Below are positions 30,077-38,417 of a stretch of DNA of 64,000 bases, piece by piece. Source of the stretch: JACDAL01 sp963849115. GTDB lineage: Bacteria > Actinomycetota > CADDZG01 > WHSQ01. Each line of letters opens with the position of its first letter. Position 1 is the stretch's first letter. The DNA lies in assembly GCA_963849115.1 (NCBI GenBank), contig CAWKGK010000004.1, positions 115,307 through 179,306 of the forward strand, in the 5' to 3' direction. The position numbers were made by a program, and so were the translations under genes. Below the pieces are notes generated by a model that was not told the DNA's origin, made no database searches, and saw only the letters and a list, made by a program, of their open reading frames with translations.

Positions 30077-32755
30077 TCACAACTCCAGCGACGAGTAGGC
30101 CACGACTCCCCGGTGCAGGGAATCGGCGCACGTCCGCAGGCCCTCGAGCAGTTCGCCATCGGGCACGGCGTCGATGAGCTGACGCACGAGGTCGATCAGC
30201 TGCTTGGTGGAGCGGACGAAGTCTCCGGCGGCATCTTCGGGGCCGAGCACATCCTCGAGCCCGGCCCCCGACGCCCACCGGTAGGCCTGCTGGGAGAAGC
30301 CCGCGTCCGGCTCGCGCGTGAGCTCGAGCCCCCGCAATTCCTCCTCCGCCGAGATCTCTCCCCATAGCCGCACAAGCCTTTCCCATGCGCGGCCCCCGGC
30401 CCTGGTGGGTTGCAGCACGGCCACATCCATCTCTGGGCCACGCGTCTCGTAGACGAGACTCGAGAGAAGGCCGGCGAGCTCGGCGGAGTCGAGGCCTTCG
30501 AAGATCCCCTCCTCCAATGCCTCGACGACTAGCAGGTCGGATTCGTTGTAGATGCGGGCCAGCGTCTCCCCTTTGGGCGTGAGCTCCCAGCCCTTTACAC
30601 ATCCAAGCCGCTGCAGCACCTCGAGAACCCGCTCGAAGCGGCGGCTCAGGGTTTGCGAACGGCGACTCACGCGTCGCTCGATTCCTGCGACCTCGCGCTC
30701 GAGCTTGACCGCGCGGCGCCAGAAGTGGAGATGACGGTTGAGCTCGGGGCAGCCGCTGCTCGGATGCTCCTCGAGCTCCCGCTGAAGCTCGTCCGAGACG
30801 TCCTCTGGCTCGCTCGCCTGCAGCGGACCCTCCACCTGAAGGCGGCTCAGGCGCCGAGCCAGGAGCCGGCGTGAGCGCGCATCCTTGGGCTGGAACGCGG
30901 GAGGCATCCTCAGCCGCCCGGCGATACGCGGGGCAGCGCTCAGGTTGTAGGGCTGCAGCCACGTCACCGCCCGCTCCTCCGACATGATCTGGAGGCGCGG
31001 CCCCCTCTCCTGCCCCTCACTTACGTCGATCACCACGTGACGCCCCCGCCGCTTGCCGCCCGGCAGGTCGACCACGTCTCCGGGACGCAGGACGCTGAGG
31101 GCCCGTGCGACGACGTCGCGCGATGCCCGTCCTCGCTGCTCCTGGGTCTCCTTCACACGCCTTTGCAGCTCGGCGTAGCTCGCGATGTCGCCCCGCTCGC
31201 AGCTCGCCTTGGCTCGATAGGAAGCGAGATAGCCGTCGAGGCGGGCTCGTGTCTGCTCGAGCTCGACCACCTCGGAATCGGCCTGAAATTGAGCGAACGA
31301 AGAATTCACGAGGTGCTCAGCCTCGGAGCGGTCGTAGTTGCGCATGAGATTCACAGCCATGTTGTAAGAGGGGGTGAACGACGACAGCAGCGGGTAGGTG
31401 CGAGTAGACGCAAGCCTCGAGATCTGGTCGAAGGAGGCAAAGCGCTGCAGCAGCACGACCGAGTGGCCCAGCTCGTCGATCCCCCGGCGGCCGGCCCGGC
31501 CGGACAGCTGCGTGTACTGGCCCGGGGTGATCATTTCGTGCCTCTCCCCCGTGAACTTCATGAGGCTTTCGATAACCACTGTGCGCGCAGGCATGTTGAT
31601 GCCCAGCGCCAGCGTCTCGGTCGCGAACACGATTTTGATCAGGCCTTGCTTGAAGAGATCCTCGACGGTTTCCTTGAAGGGCGGGATCATCCCCGCGTGA
31701 TGGGCCGCCACCCCCCGCCTGAGGCCTTCGAAGAGCTCGTCGTAGCCCAACACTGCGAGCTCGTCGGGGCTGAAGTCGGCGGTACGCGCCTCGGCCAGCT
31801 GCATGATCGCCCGTTGTTCTTTAGGAGTCGTGAGCCTGACGTTCTCGACCACCGCGCGCGCGACGGCCGCGTCGCAGCCGCGACGAGAAAATATGAAGTA
31901 GATCGCCGGAAGCATCCCCTCGCCGTGTAGTCGCTCGACAACGTCGGTCCGAGCCGGTATGCGCCGTCGTCGGGTGTGCGGCCTCTTGCCGCCCCGCTGA
32001 GGGCGCTCGGCGCCGCGGCTGCGCCGGGGGTCGAAGGCACGAGCCTGGGGATTGGGAATGGAGCCTCCGGCGGGGCGCGAGACGAACATCGGGAGGAGCT
32101 CGTCCGAGGCGAAGTACCAATGTCTGATCTCGACCGGACGGTGCTCCTCGATGATGACCTCAGTCGGCCCCCTGATGGTCTGCAGCCAGCGTGCGAACTC
32201 CTCGGCATTGGACACCGTCGCCGAGAGCGACACGGTCAGGATCTCGACCGGGAGGTGGATGAGAATCTCCTCCCACACCGCTCCCCGGTAGCGGTCCTGG
32301 AGATAGTGGACCTCGTCCAGCACCACGCAGTGGAGCGTGTCGAGCCCCTCGGAGTCCTCATAGATCATGTTGCGCAGAACCTCGGTGGTCATGACCACCA
32401 CAGGGGCGTCGCCGTTGATCGAGTTGTCGCCGGTCAGGAGCCCGACGTTTGTGGGTCCGTAGAGGGCGCAGAAGTCCGCGTACTTCTGATTCGACAGCGC
32501 CTTGATGGGGGCCGTGTAGAAGGTTCGGCCCCCGCCCGTGAGGGCCAAGTGGGCGGCGAACTCCCCCACCACGGTCTTGCCGGCGCCGGTGGGTGCGGCC
32601 ACGAGCACCGATAGGCCTTGTTCCAAGGCGGCCAACGCCCGGCGCTGGAACGAGTCGAAGGGAAAATCGTAGGACGCCTCGAAGACCTCCGGAGAGATCC
32701 GGGCGCCCGGATCGCTAGCCTCCGCCGCTGCCCTCTCCCGCCCCCGAGCCCTCAC
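30077..32755 (-). CDS. helY: HelY/Mtr4-like DExH-box RNA helicase
   Basis: This is an 892-residue superfamily 2 helicase of the Ski2/Mtr4 group, as conserved next to tatAC in actinobacteria. Motif I is VAAPTGAGKTVVGEFA, motif II is VLDEVHYLQD, motif III is SLSATVSN and motif VI is QLSGRAGRRGIDELGHSV. The DSHCT domain at the C-terminus carries the closing ETRGPEMD and GDFVRSTKQLIDLVRQ motifs. It is predicted to unwind RNA or DNA. The GTG at 32755 gives a 41-base overlap with the upstream membrane-protein gene; the conserved domain begins about 20 residues later. Confidence 0.9.
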   Translation of the reverse strand: MRARGRERAAAEASDPGARISPEVFEASYDFPFDSFQRRALAALEQGLSVLVAAPTGAGKTVVGEFAAHLALTGGGRTFYTAPIKALSNQKYADFCALYGPTNVGLLTGDNSINGDAPVVVMTTEVLRNMIYEDSEGLDTLHCVVLDEVHYLQDRYRGAVWEEILIHLPVEILTVSLSATVSNAEEFARWLQTIRGPTEVIIEEHRPVEIRHWYFASDELLPMFVSRPAGGSIPNPQARAFDPRRSRGAERPQRGGKRPHTRRRRIPARTDVVERLHGEGMLPAIYFIFSRRGCDAAVARAVVENVRLTTPKEQRAIMQLAEARTADFSPDELAVLGYDELFEGLRRGVAAHHAGMIPPFKETVEDLFKQGLIKIVFATETLALGINMPARTVVIESLMKFTGERHEMITPGQYTQLSGRAGRRGIDELGHSVVLLQRFASFDQISRLASTRTYPLLSSFTPSYNMAVNLMRNYDRSEAEHLVNSSFAQFQADSEVVELEQTRARLDGYLASYRAKASCERGDIASYAELQRRVKETQEQRGRASRDVVARALSVLRPGDVVDLPGGKRRGRHVVIDVSEGQERGPRLQIMSEERAVTWLQPYNLSAAPRIAGRLRMPPAFQPKDARSRRLLARRLSRLQVEGPLQASEPEDVSDELQRELEEHPSSGCPELNRHLHFWRRAVKLEREVAGIERRVSRRSQTLSRRFERVLEVLQRLGCVKGWELTPKGETLARIYNESDLLVVEALEEGIFEGLDSAELAGLLSSLVYETRGPEMDVAVLQPTRAGGRAWERLVRLWGEISAEEELRGLELTREPDAGFSQQAYRWASGAGLEDVLGPEDAAGDFVRSTKQLIDLVRQLIDAVPDGELLEGLRTCADSLHRGVVAYSSLEL

Positions 32756-33452
32756 CCTGCCCAGATCCGGCTCCGGTGCCGTCCTGCGGCTGCGCCGGTG
32801 GGAGGCTGGGTGGCGTCAGCCCCGAGACCTCCAGCTCGGCCTCGACCCGCTGTTCGTCGAGCAGCACGGTGGCGCTCTGCCACAACAGCCCGCCCTGGTC
32901 GCGTTGCTCGGCGGCGCGCGCCAGCACCTTGTCGGCGGCCTCGCCCTCGATCTCAGTCGCGAGCGCGTAGGTCTTGGCCGCCGCCAGATAGATCTGTGCC
33001 GACTGCAAGAAGAGGCCGTGGGCGCTCTGGGCGGCGCCGGGAGACAACAACCGGGAGAGGTTCGTGTGGGCGCCCTCGATGGTCCGCCTCCAGGAGACCG
33101 CTCGGTCGCCGAGCGCCTTGCGGGCGTCGGATTCGCCCACGCTGGTGGGAGCGGAGGTCATGTCGGAAGCCGCGGGTCTCAGAGATTGCAGGACGCCTCT
33201 CACCTCGCCGGTGTAGCGGTCGAGCGCGTCGGCGCGGGCTGCGGTGCCGTCGTCCCCCTGAGTCGAGGCGACCGCTGCGAACACCCCGCCCACGAGGGCC
33301 ACCACGACGATCACGAGCACCGCCCGGCCCGGCCAGGTTCGGTACCAGGCCGGAGGCTTGCGGGGCGCGAGGACTGGTCGCGGAGCCTCTGCCGGACGGC
33401 GTCGTCCCTGGCTGCCGCGTGCTTGCGCCTTCTTCTTTCCTTTTACCGGCAT
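32715..33452 (-). CDS. Single-pass membrane protein, possibly exported helical domain
   Basis: This is a 245-residue protein with a very basic cytoplasmic start (MPVKGKKKAQARGSQGRRRP), one membrane helix (AVLVIVVVALVGGVFAAVAS) and an exported alpha-helical domain with repeated Ala/Arg/Glu patterns, ending in a Gly/Ser/Glu-rich tail. It lies between tatC (25 bases) and helY (41-base overlap) on the same strand, so it belongs to that operon. I do not recognise a named family. Its position next to the Tat translocase is suggestive but not informative about function. Confidence 0.7.
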   Translation of the reverse strand: MPVKGKKKAQARGSQGRRRPAEAPRPVLAPRKPPAWYRTWPGRAVLVIVVVALVGGVFAAVASTQGDDGTAARADALDRYTGEVRGVLQSLRPAASDMTSAPTSVGESDARKALGDRAVSWRRTIEGAHTNLSRLLSPGAAQSAHGLFLQSAQIYLAAAKTYALATEIEGEAADKVLARAAEQRDQGGLLWQSATVLLDEQRVEAELEVSGLTPPSLPPAQPQDGTGAGSGQGEGSGAGEGSGGG

Positions 33453-33477
33453 AACGCTCGAATCATATCCAATCGCC

Positions 33478-34281
33478 CTAAGCCGGGCTGGGCTTCTTGA
33501 TCCGCCGCAATATCAGGATCGTCACCTCGTAGAGCCCGTAGAGCGGGAGCGCCATGATCGACATCGTGTAGGGATCCTGGCTCGGAGTGACGATGGCCGA
33601 GAGAGCGAAGATCCCCACCAGCGCGATCTTGCGGTTCGATCGCAGCTGCTCTACCGTGACTGCCCCGACGAGGCCCAAGAAGATCAGCACGAGCGGAAGT
33701 TGGAATGTGACGCCGAAAGCGATCAGCACGAGGCCCACGAAGTTCAAGTACTTCTCTGCCGTGATGATCGGGTTGAGGCCCTCGCCACCGAGCGAAATCA
33801 GGAACTCGACCCCCTTGGGCAGGGTTAGATAAGCAAACAGGAACCCGACTGCAAACAGAGTCACCGAGGACACCACGAAGGGGATCGAGTAACGCTTCTC
33901 TTTCGGTGTCAGCGCCGGGACGACGAACGAGTAGAGCTGGTAAACCCACACCGGCGAAGCGAAGGCTAGACCCGCCATAGCGGTGAGCTTCAGCCGGAAC
34001 TGGAACCCTTCTGTCACACCGATCACGTTCAGCTGACAGCCGGTGGGCCCGAGCAGCCGGTCCGGCAAGCTGCACAGAGGTTGCTTGATTAGGGTCAGCA
34101 ACGGGTCGTAGAAGAAGAACGCAGCTATCGACAGCCCCACGAACGCCGCCAGCGACACCATGATGCGGGAGCGCAGCTCCGAGAGGTGGTCGACCACCGA
34201 CATTGCCACCTCGCGCCGACGCTGCTTGCGCCGGAGGCGCAACCGCAGCCGGCGGCGACGGGCATCAACAGTGTCGCTCAC
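33478..34281 (-). CDS. tatC: Sec-independent protein translocase TatC
   Basis: This is the 267-residue core subunit of the twin-arginine translocase, which recognises RR signal peptides of folded proteins. After a basic N-terminal extension comes the conserved MSVVDHLSELRSRIMVSL, then six membrane helices with FQFRLKLTAMAGLAFASPVW, LTPKEKRYSIPF and the final FALSAIVTPSQDPYTMSIMA, all TatC hallmarks (including the conserved HLxELR and the Pro in the periplasmic loops). It overlaps tatA by four bases. Confidence 0.95.
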   Translation of the reverse strand: MSDTVDARRRRLRLRLRRKQRRREVAMSVVDHLSELRSRIMVSLAAFVGLSIAAFFFYDPLLTLIKQPLCSLPDRLLGPTGCQLNVIGVTEGFQFRLKLTAMAGLAFASPVWVYQLYSFVVPALTPKEKRYSIPFVVSSVTLFAVGFLFAYLTLPKGVEFLISLGGEGLNPIITAEKYLNFVGLVLIAFGVTFQLPLVLIFLGLVGAVTVEQLRSNRKIALVGIFALSAIVTPSQDPYTMSIMALPLYGLYEVTILILRRIKKPSPA

Positions 34282-34775
34282 TCTCTGCCTTTGGCTTGAG
34301 AGTCCCCGATGGGGGCCGTGGTGGCCGTGGTCTCTGCATCCTGTTGTTGGCGGTTGAGGTGCTCGAGATCGTCCTTGATCGACTCGCTCTCGGTGTCTTC
34401 AGCATCGGTACCGGAGCCACCCCCGGCCGACTTCTCTATCGAGGTGCGCTCCGCGGCGTCCTCGGTATCGTCGGAGCGCTCCCCGGCTGAGGCCTGGATC
34501 GAAGAGCTCTCGTCGACTTCCTCGGCCGGCTTGTCATCGGCCGGAAGGGCCCCCGCCGCACGTGGCCGGGTGCTTGCGGAGCCGGGTGCGGGCCGGTCCT
34601 CCTCGTCGTCGTCGAGCGCGGTCGAGAAGTCGTCCTTCATATCCTGGGCCATGCGCCTGAGCTGGGACGCGGTGCGTCCGAGGTTCCTCGCCATCTCAGG
34701 AAGCTTCTCGGGTCCGAACACCAGAAGAGCCACGACCATCACGAGCATGATCTCCATCGGTCCTATCTGAGGCAT
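34278..34775 (-). CDS. tatA: Twin-arginine translocase subunit TatA/TatB
   Basis: This is a 165-residue Tat pore subunit. The start MPQIGPMEIMLVMVVALLVF with FGPEKLPEMARNLGR is the membrane helix, the FG hinge and the amphipathic helix. The cytoplasmic tail is long and strongly acidic (for example DDDEEDRP and KDDLEHLNRQQ), longer than most TatA and more like TatB. Only one TatA/B-like gene is visible here, so it may serve both roles or a second copy may lie elsewhere. It overlaps tatC by four bases (ATGA). Confidence 0.9.
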   Translation of the reverse strand: MPQIGPMEIMLVMVVALLVFGPEKLPEMARNLGRTASQLRRMAQDMKDDFSTALDDDEEDRPAPGSASTRPRAAGALPADDKPAEEVDESSSIQASAGERSDDTEDAAERTSIEKSAGGGSGTDAEDTESESIKDDLEHLNRQQQDAETTATTAPIGDSQAKGRE

Positions 34776-34811
34776 TGGCTCAGTCTAAGAGGCCCAGGGA
34801 CCTTGGATACG

Positions 34812-34844
34812 AAAAACGGCCGAAGCCCGGTAAGGCCTCGGCCG
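34812..34844 (-). terminator. Rho-independent terminator after the zinc-ribbon gene
   Basis: Read on the minus strand, CGGCCGAGGCC, a five-base loop and GGGCTTCGGCCG form a stem (with G-U pairs) followed directly by TTTTT. It lies 26 bases beyond the zinc-ribbon gene stop and ends that transcript before tatA, so tatA must have its own promoter. This is the clearest factor-independent terminator in the window. Confidence 0.8.
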
Positions 34845-34869
34845 CGTTGCCGCGTTGCGTTGGAGGAAG

Positions 34870-35199
34870 TCAGACGCCCTGGGGACCCACCAGCAAGGCG
34901 AACCAGTCGTTGGACTTGAGCAGCTCGTGAAACTCGAGGATGTCGTTGTGGTTGATCGGCGGGCCGACGTGGATCTCGAGGGCCTCGGCCGGGACGTGGA
35001 CGGGAACCGGGACGACTCCACCCGAGAGCAGCAAACGCACGACCCTCTCGTCGGCGGGCTTCTCAACAAACTCGGCACAATCGGGACAGGTGAACCCGTA
35101 GCTGTTGACCGATCGTGTTGCGCCGATTCGCAGCAGGATGTCCTCTGCAGTCAGATCGACCTCTCCGCAGTCCGGGCAAGTTGCCTTGATTGTGGTCAT
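34870..35199 (-). CDS. Small zinc-ribbon protein of unknown function
   Basis: This is a 109-residue cytoplasmic protein with two CxxC knuckles (ATCPDCGEVDL and FTCPDCAEFV) forming a zinc ribbon in the first 45 residues. An acidic alpha/beta tail follows (IHVGPPINHNDILEFHELLK). Similar proteins occur between the paf and tat genes in actinobacteria, as far as I remember, but no function is known. The ATG at 35199 has GAAGGGG as Shine-Dalgarno, which overlaps one arm of a long inverted repeat in the leader (see 35210-35258). Confidence 0.8.
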   Translation of the reverse strand: MTTIKATCPDCGEVDLTAEDILLRIGATRSVNSYGFTCPDCAEFVEKPADERVVRLLLSGGVVPVPVHVPAEALEIHVGPPINHNDILEFHELLKSNDWFALLVGPQGV

Positions 35200-35209
35200 C
35201 TCAGAACCC

Positions 35210-35258
35210 CTTCTCGGTGGATCATCTCGATGCCTGTTTTATCGGCCCAACCGAGAAG
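35210..35258 (-). promoter_or_regulatory. Leader hairpin overlapping the ribosome site of the zinc-ribbon gene
   Basis: CTTCTCGGT (35210-35218) and ACCGAGAAG (35250-35258) are perfect nine-base arms with a 31-base loop that contains a further CGAT/ATCG pair. On the mRNA the 3' arm runs directly into the AGAAGGGG ribosome site, 11 bases before the start codon. Folding would partly hide it. A translational switch or, alternatively, a protein operator is inferred. Confidence 0.45.
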
Positions 35259-35280
35259 AGATTTAGTCCTCTAGTTCGAT

Positions 35281-35294
35281 GTACGTAGACGTAC
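35281..35294. promoter_or_regulatory. Palindrome in front of the GAF-PAS histidine kinase gene
   Basis: GTACGT-AG-ACGTAC is a perfect inverted repeat 27 bases before the kinase ATG, in the divergent promoter region. A regulator site is inferred. Confidence 0.35.
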
Positions 35295-35321
35295 TCAACA
35301 CAGGCCGGCGTAAACCGATAG

Positions 35322-37376
35322 ATGAGCATGGCCTTGTTCTCCGGCGCCCGCGCTTCGCTCCCCCGCAGCCCCGACCGCTGGAAGGCGGCATTGGAAGCGG
35401 CGTTGGAGGTTTCCGAGATCGCGACTTCTCAAGCGCCACTTGCAGATGCGGTCGCCCAGATGCTCTCGGTCGCGGTCGAGTTGCTGGGGGCGGAGCGTGG
35501 CTCGATCATGCTCCTTGACGAGGACGGACGCACGCTCGTCCTGATGGCGGGACACGGACTCCCCAGTGAGGTATCCGTGGGTCACCGGCAGCCGGTGGGC
35601 GAAAGTGTGGCGGGCCGGGTGCTGGCCACAGGACGACCACTTCTGCTCGGTGATGTCGATGAGGACGCATTCGTGAACTTTGTCCCCAAAGCGCGCAGCA
35701 TCAACTCCAGCGTGGTCGTGCCTCTGAGAACACAGGGGAGAACCAACGGGGTCCTGAACCTCGCTACCAATCAGCAGGCTTCTGCCTTCAACGAGGAGGA
35801 CCTGCGCCTCGCCCAGTTGTTCGCCGATCAGGCCGGGGCCGTCATTCATCGGACCAAGTTGCACGAACGCGCCGAGCGCCGCTCCTCCGACCTTATGGCC
35901 CTGGTGGAGTCAAGCCGCGGCCTGCTCGGCTCTCTCGAGCTCGACGAGCTGTTGCAGCACATCCTCGACGGAGCGATTCGTCTGTCGGCGGCCCCCAGGG
36001 GCTTCGTCTGCCTCCTAGACGAATCCCACCGGATCGAGCGCGGCATGTTCCGTGGATTCACGAAAGACACCATCCGTGAAGTCATGGAACACGACGAGGT
36101 CACGAGGGCGATCGACTTCAACACCGTGGCGACCGTTGTGGGGCCGTGGGTCGACCTGCTCGTAGCCGTGGGTCTTCGTACCGCGCGCGGCACCAAGGGT
36201 GTCATCGTGGTGGCTCCCGACGCGAGTCTTGTGGCGGAACGCCACGACCTCCTGATGGCGCACGGGCAGCAGAGCGCCAGTGCGCTCAGCGCGGCCCAAC
36301 TCCACGCGGTTCTGCAGCGCAAGGAGTCCGAGCTGGAAGCGATCATCTGCGGCGTGCCGAACCCCATCGTTCTGGCCGGCTCGAACAGCCGGATCGTGGC
36401 GCTGAACCCCGCCGCCGAGACGCTGTTCGGGGTCTCCGCCTCCTTCTCCGCAGGCGCCCCGGTGGACGGCTCCCTCGCCCACCCACAGGTCGAGTCGATG
36501 CTTCTAGCCGCAGGCGAGCAGCAGGCCGAGGTCGTGGCCGGCGATCCGCCCCGCACTTACAAGGTGCGAAGCAACCACGTCCGCCTGCCCGGAGCACCCA
36601 CCGGCCGCGTCCTGATCATGGACGACATCACGGTGGAGCGCGAGATCGCCCAGACCCAACGCGATTTCGTCGCCATGATCGGACACGAGCTCCGCACGCC
36701 GCTGACCATCGTCACCGGCTTCGCCCGCACGCTGTTGGCCCGAGGTCAGAAGGCTACGCCGGAGGAGACTAGAGAGGCCCTGACCACCATCGATGCCAAG
36801 GCCGGACATCTGGGGCGCCTGATCGAGGACCTCCTCTACATCTCCGGGGTGGAGACCAGGGAGGGCGTCCTCAAATATGAAGACACTCAGGTGGCAGAGC
36901 TATTGGGCGAGGTCGCAGAGGAGTCGCTTGAACGCTTCCCCGGGCGTGAGATCGAGCTCGACGTGCCTCGCAAGCTTCACTGGCCCATCGACCGCCCCAA
37001 GGTCGCCTTGGTGCTCCGGCACCTCCTCACGAACGCGCTCGAGTACTCGTCGGAGCCCGAGCCGGTGATTGTGCGGGCGCGCGAGCTCGAGAACGACGAC
37101 GAGCTCGTGGTCGAGGTGGTCGACCGGGGCGAGGGCATCCTCTCGACCAACATGCCTCGCATCTTCGAGCGATTCCGGCAGATCGACAGCTCCTCGACAC
37201 GTGAGCATGGGGGCATTGGTGTCGGCCTCTATCTGTGCTCGCAGCTCGTCAAGCTGCATCAGGGCCGGATCTGGGCGGATTCGAGTTGGGGCAAGGGGTC
37301 GACGTTCTCGTTCTCGCTGCCCCACCCGAAGTCGGGCCGCAACGTCGTGCGCCTGAAGGCGGCCAAGGGCACCTGA
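35322..37376 (+). CDS. GAF-PAS sensor histidine kinase
   Basis: This is a 684-residue kinase with no membrane helix, so it is cytoplasmic. Domains in order: GAF (about 25-185, LLGAERGSIMLLDEDGRTLV), a second GAF-like region (about 190-330), a PAS domain (about 335-435, with IVLAGSNSRIVALNPAAETLFG), HisKA with the phospho-acceptor in MIGHELRTPLTIVTGF, then the HATPase domain with HLLTNALEYS (N box), VDRGEGILSTNMPRIFERF (G1/F box) and GIGVGLYLCSQL (G2). It should sense a small molecule or redox/light cue and phosphorylate a response regulator. None is encoded next to it. No clear ribosome site precedes the ATG. Confidence 0.9.
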   Translation: MSMALFSGARASLPRSPDRWKAALEAALEVSEIATSQAPLADAVAQMLSVAVELLGAERGSIMLLDEDGRTLVLMAGHGLPSEVSVGHRQPVGESVAGRVLATGRPLLLGDVDEDAFVNFVPKARSINSSVVVPLRTQGRTNGVLNLATNQQASAFNEEDLRLAQLFADQAGAVIHRTKLHERAERRSSDLMALVESSRGLLGSLELDELLQHILDGAIRLSAAPRGFVCLLDESHRIERGMFRGFTKDTIREVMEHDEVTRAIDFNTVATVVGPWVDLLVAVGLRTARGTKGVIVVAPDASLVAERHDLLMAHGQQSASALSAAQLHAVLQRKESELEAIICGVPNPIVLAGSNSRIVALNPAAETLFGVSASFSAGAPVDGSLAHPQVESMLLAAGEQQAEVVAGDPPRTYKVRSNHVRLPGAPTGRVLIMDDITVEREIAQTQRDFVAMIGHELRTPLTIVTGFARTLLARGQKATPEETREALTTIDAKAGHLGRLIEDLLYISGVETREGVLKYEDTQVAELLGEVAEESLERFPGREIELDVPRKLHWPIDRPKVALVLRHLLTNALEYSSEPEPVIVRARELENDDELVVEVVDRGEGILSTNMPRIFERFRQIDSSSTREHGGIGVGLYLCSQLVKLHQGRIWADSSWGKGSTFSFSLPHPKSGRNVVRLKAAKGT

Positions 37377-37451
37377 GCCGGACGAGTCGCCGCGCCCTGG
37401 CTAGCTCCCTGGGGGAAAGACGCGCCGTCGGAAACTGCTCCGCAAGCTGGG

Positions 37452-38417
37452 TCAGGCCCGGTGGCGGGCGGCGATCGCGGCGGCCAGCGTGCGCGCCTCT
37501 TGGCGCAGCTCGTCCGGCTCGACCGCACGCACGTGGGGGCCGAGCCGCAGCAGCAGCGCCGCGGCTCCCGCTCTCCCTCCCGCGACCAGCTCGACCCTGA
37601 ACCAGCCGTCGTCGAGCTCGGTCACGCTCCGGCACGGGTAGGAGTCGATGAACCAGCCGCTCGTCTCGGCGGATATCTCGAAGCTGAGCACCTCCTGCTC
37701 GGGCCGCGCCCGAAAGACCTCGCGATAGGAGGAGGGGTCGAAGTCTGCAGGGACTTCCGCCGCCTCGTCGAGCAACTCAACCCCCTTGATGCGGTCGACC
37801 CTGAACATCCGCTCTTCCGAGGAGTGGTGATCGAAGGCGACGAGATACCAGCGGCCCAGTGTGGCCACGAGCCCCCAAGGGTCCACCGTGCGCTCGGTCA
37901 GTGCCGCGCGGGAGGCGGAAAAGTACTCCATGCGTACCCGCCGGGAGTCTCTCAGCGCCCGTCCCAGGACCTCCATGTGGCGAGCCGGCCCGCCCGTGAG
38001 GTGGACCTCGACGGAAGACTCCGCCCGCCCTGCACCGAGAGCCGTACCCAGCTTGGCGAGCGCCCGCCGCAGCGCCCCCGCCTCCTCCATACCGGGGAGC
38101 TCCAGAACCGCCTGTCCCCCCGCGTAGAGGGCGAGCGCCTCCGCCGCGGTCAGGCGCAGGGGCGCTCCGAAGTAGTCGGCGGTGTCTACGAAGACCTGGT
38201 CCCCGGTGAAGCTCACATCGATCAGATCGCCGGGCCCGTAGCCGGGCAGCCCGCACACGTAAACCAGTTGCAGGTCCTCCGATACGACCTCCTCCAAGAC
38301 CCCGAAGCGCGCGGCGAGCTCGCCCGTCGTCGTCCCCGGGTTCTTCAACAGGTAGGGGACCAACAGCAGGATGCGCGTGAGGCGCTTGTCGAGGGCGCTG
38401 GGGGCCGGAGAGCTCAC
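37452..38417 (-). CDS. pafC: WYL-domain transcriptional regulator PafC
   Basis: This is a 321-residue partner of PafB. The start is GTG 38417, overlapping the pafB TGA by four bases; a longer frame upstream is only the shadow of pafB. An N-terminal winged helix (LTRILLLVPYLLKNPGTTTG with LAARFGVLEEVVSEDLQLV) is followed by the WYL domain (about 160-240, with VDPWGLVATLGRWYLVAFDH and MFRVDRIKGVELL) and the WCX extension. In mycobacteria PafBC activates the LexA-independent DNA-damage response. The position after the proteasome genes matches actinobacteria generally. Confidence 0.9.
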   Translation of the reverse strand: MSSPAPSALDKRLTRILLLVPYLLKNPGTTTGELAARFGVLEEVVSEDLQLVYVCGLPGYGPGDLIDVSFTGDQVFVDTADYFGAPLRLTAAEALALYAGGQAVLELPGMEEAGALRRALAKLGTALGAGRAESSVEVHLTGGPARHMEVLGRALRDSRRVRMEYFSASRAALTERTVDPWGLVATLGRWYLVAFDHHSSEERMFRVDRIKGVELLDEAAEVPADFDPSSYREVFRARPEQEVLSFEISAETSGWFIDSYPCRSVTELDDGWFRVELVAGGRAGAAALLLRLGPHVRAVEPDELRQEARTLAAAIAARHRA

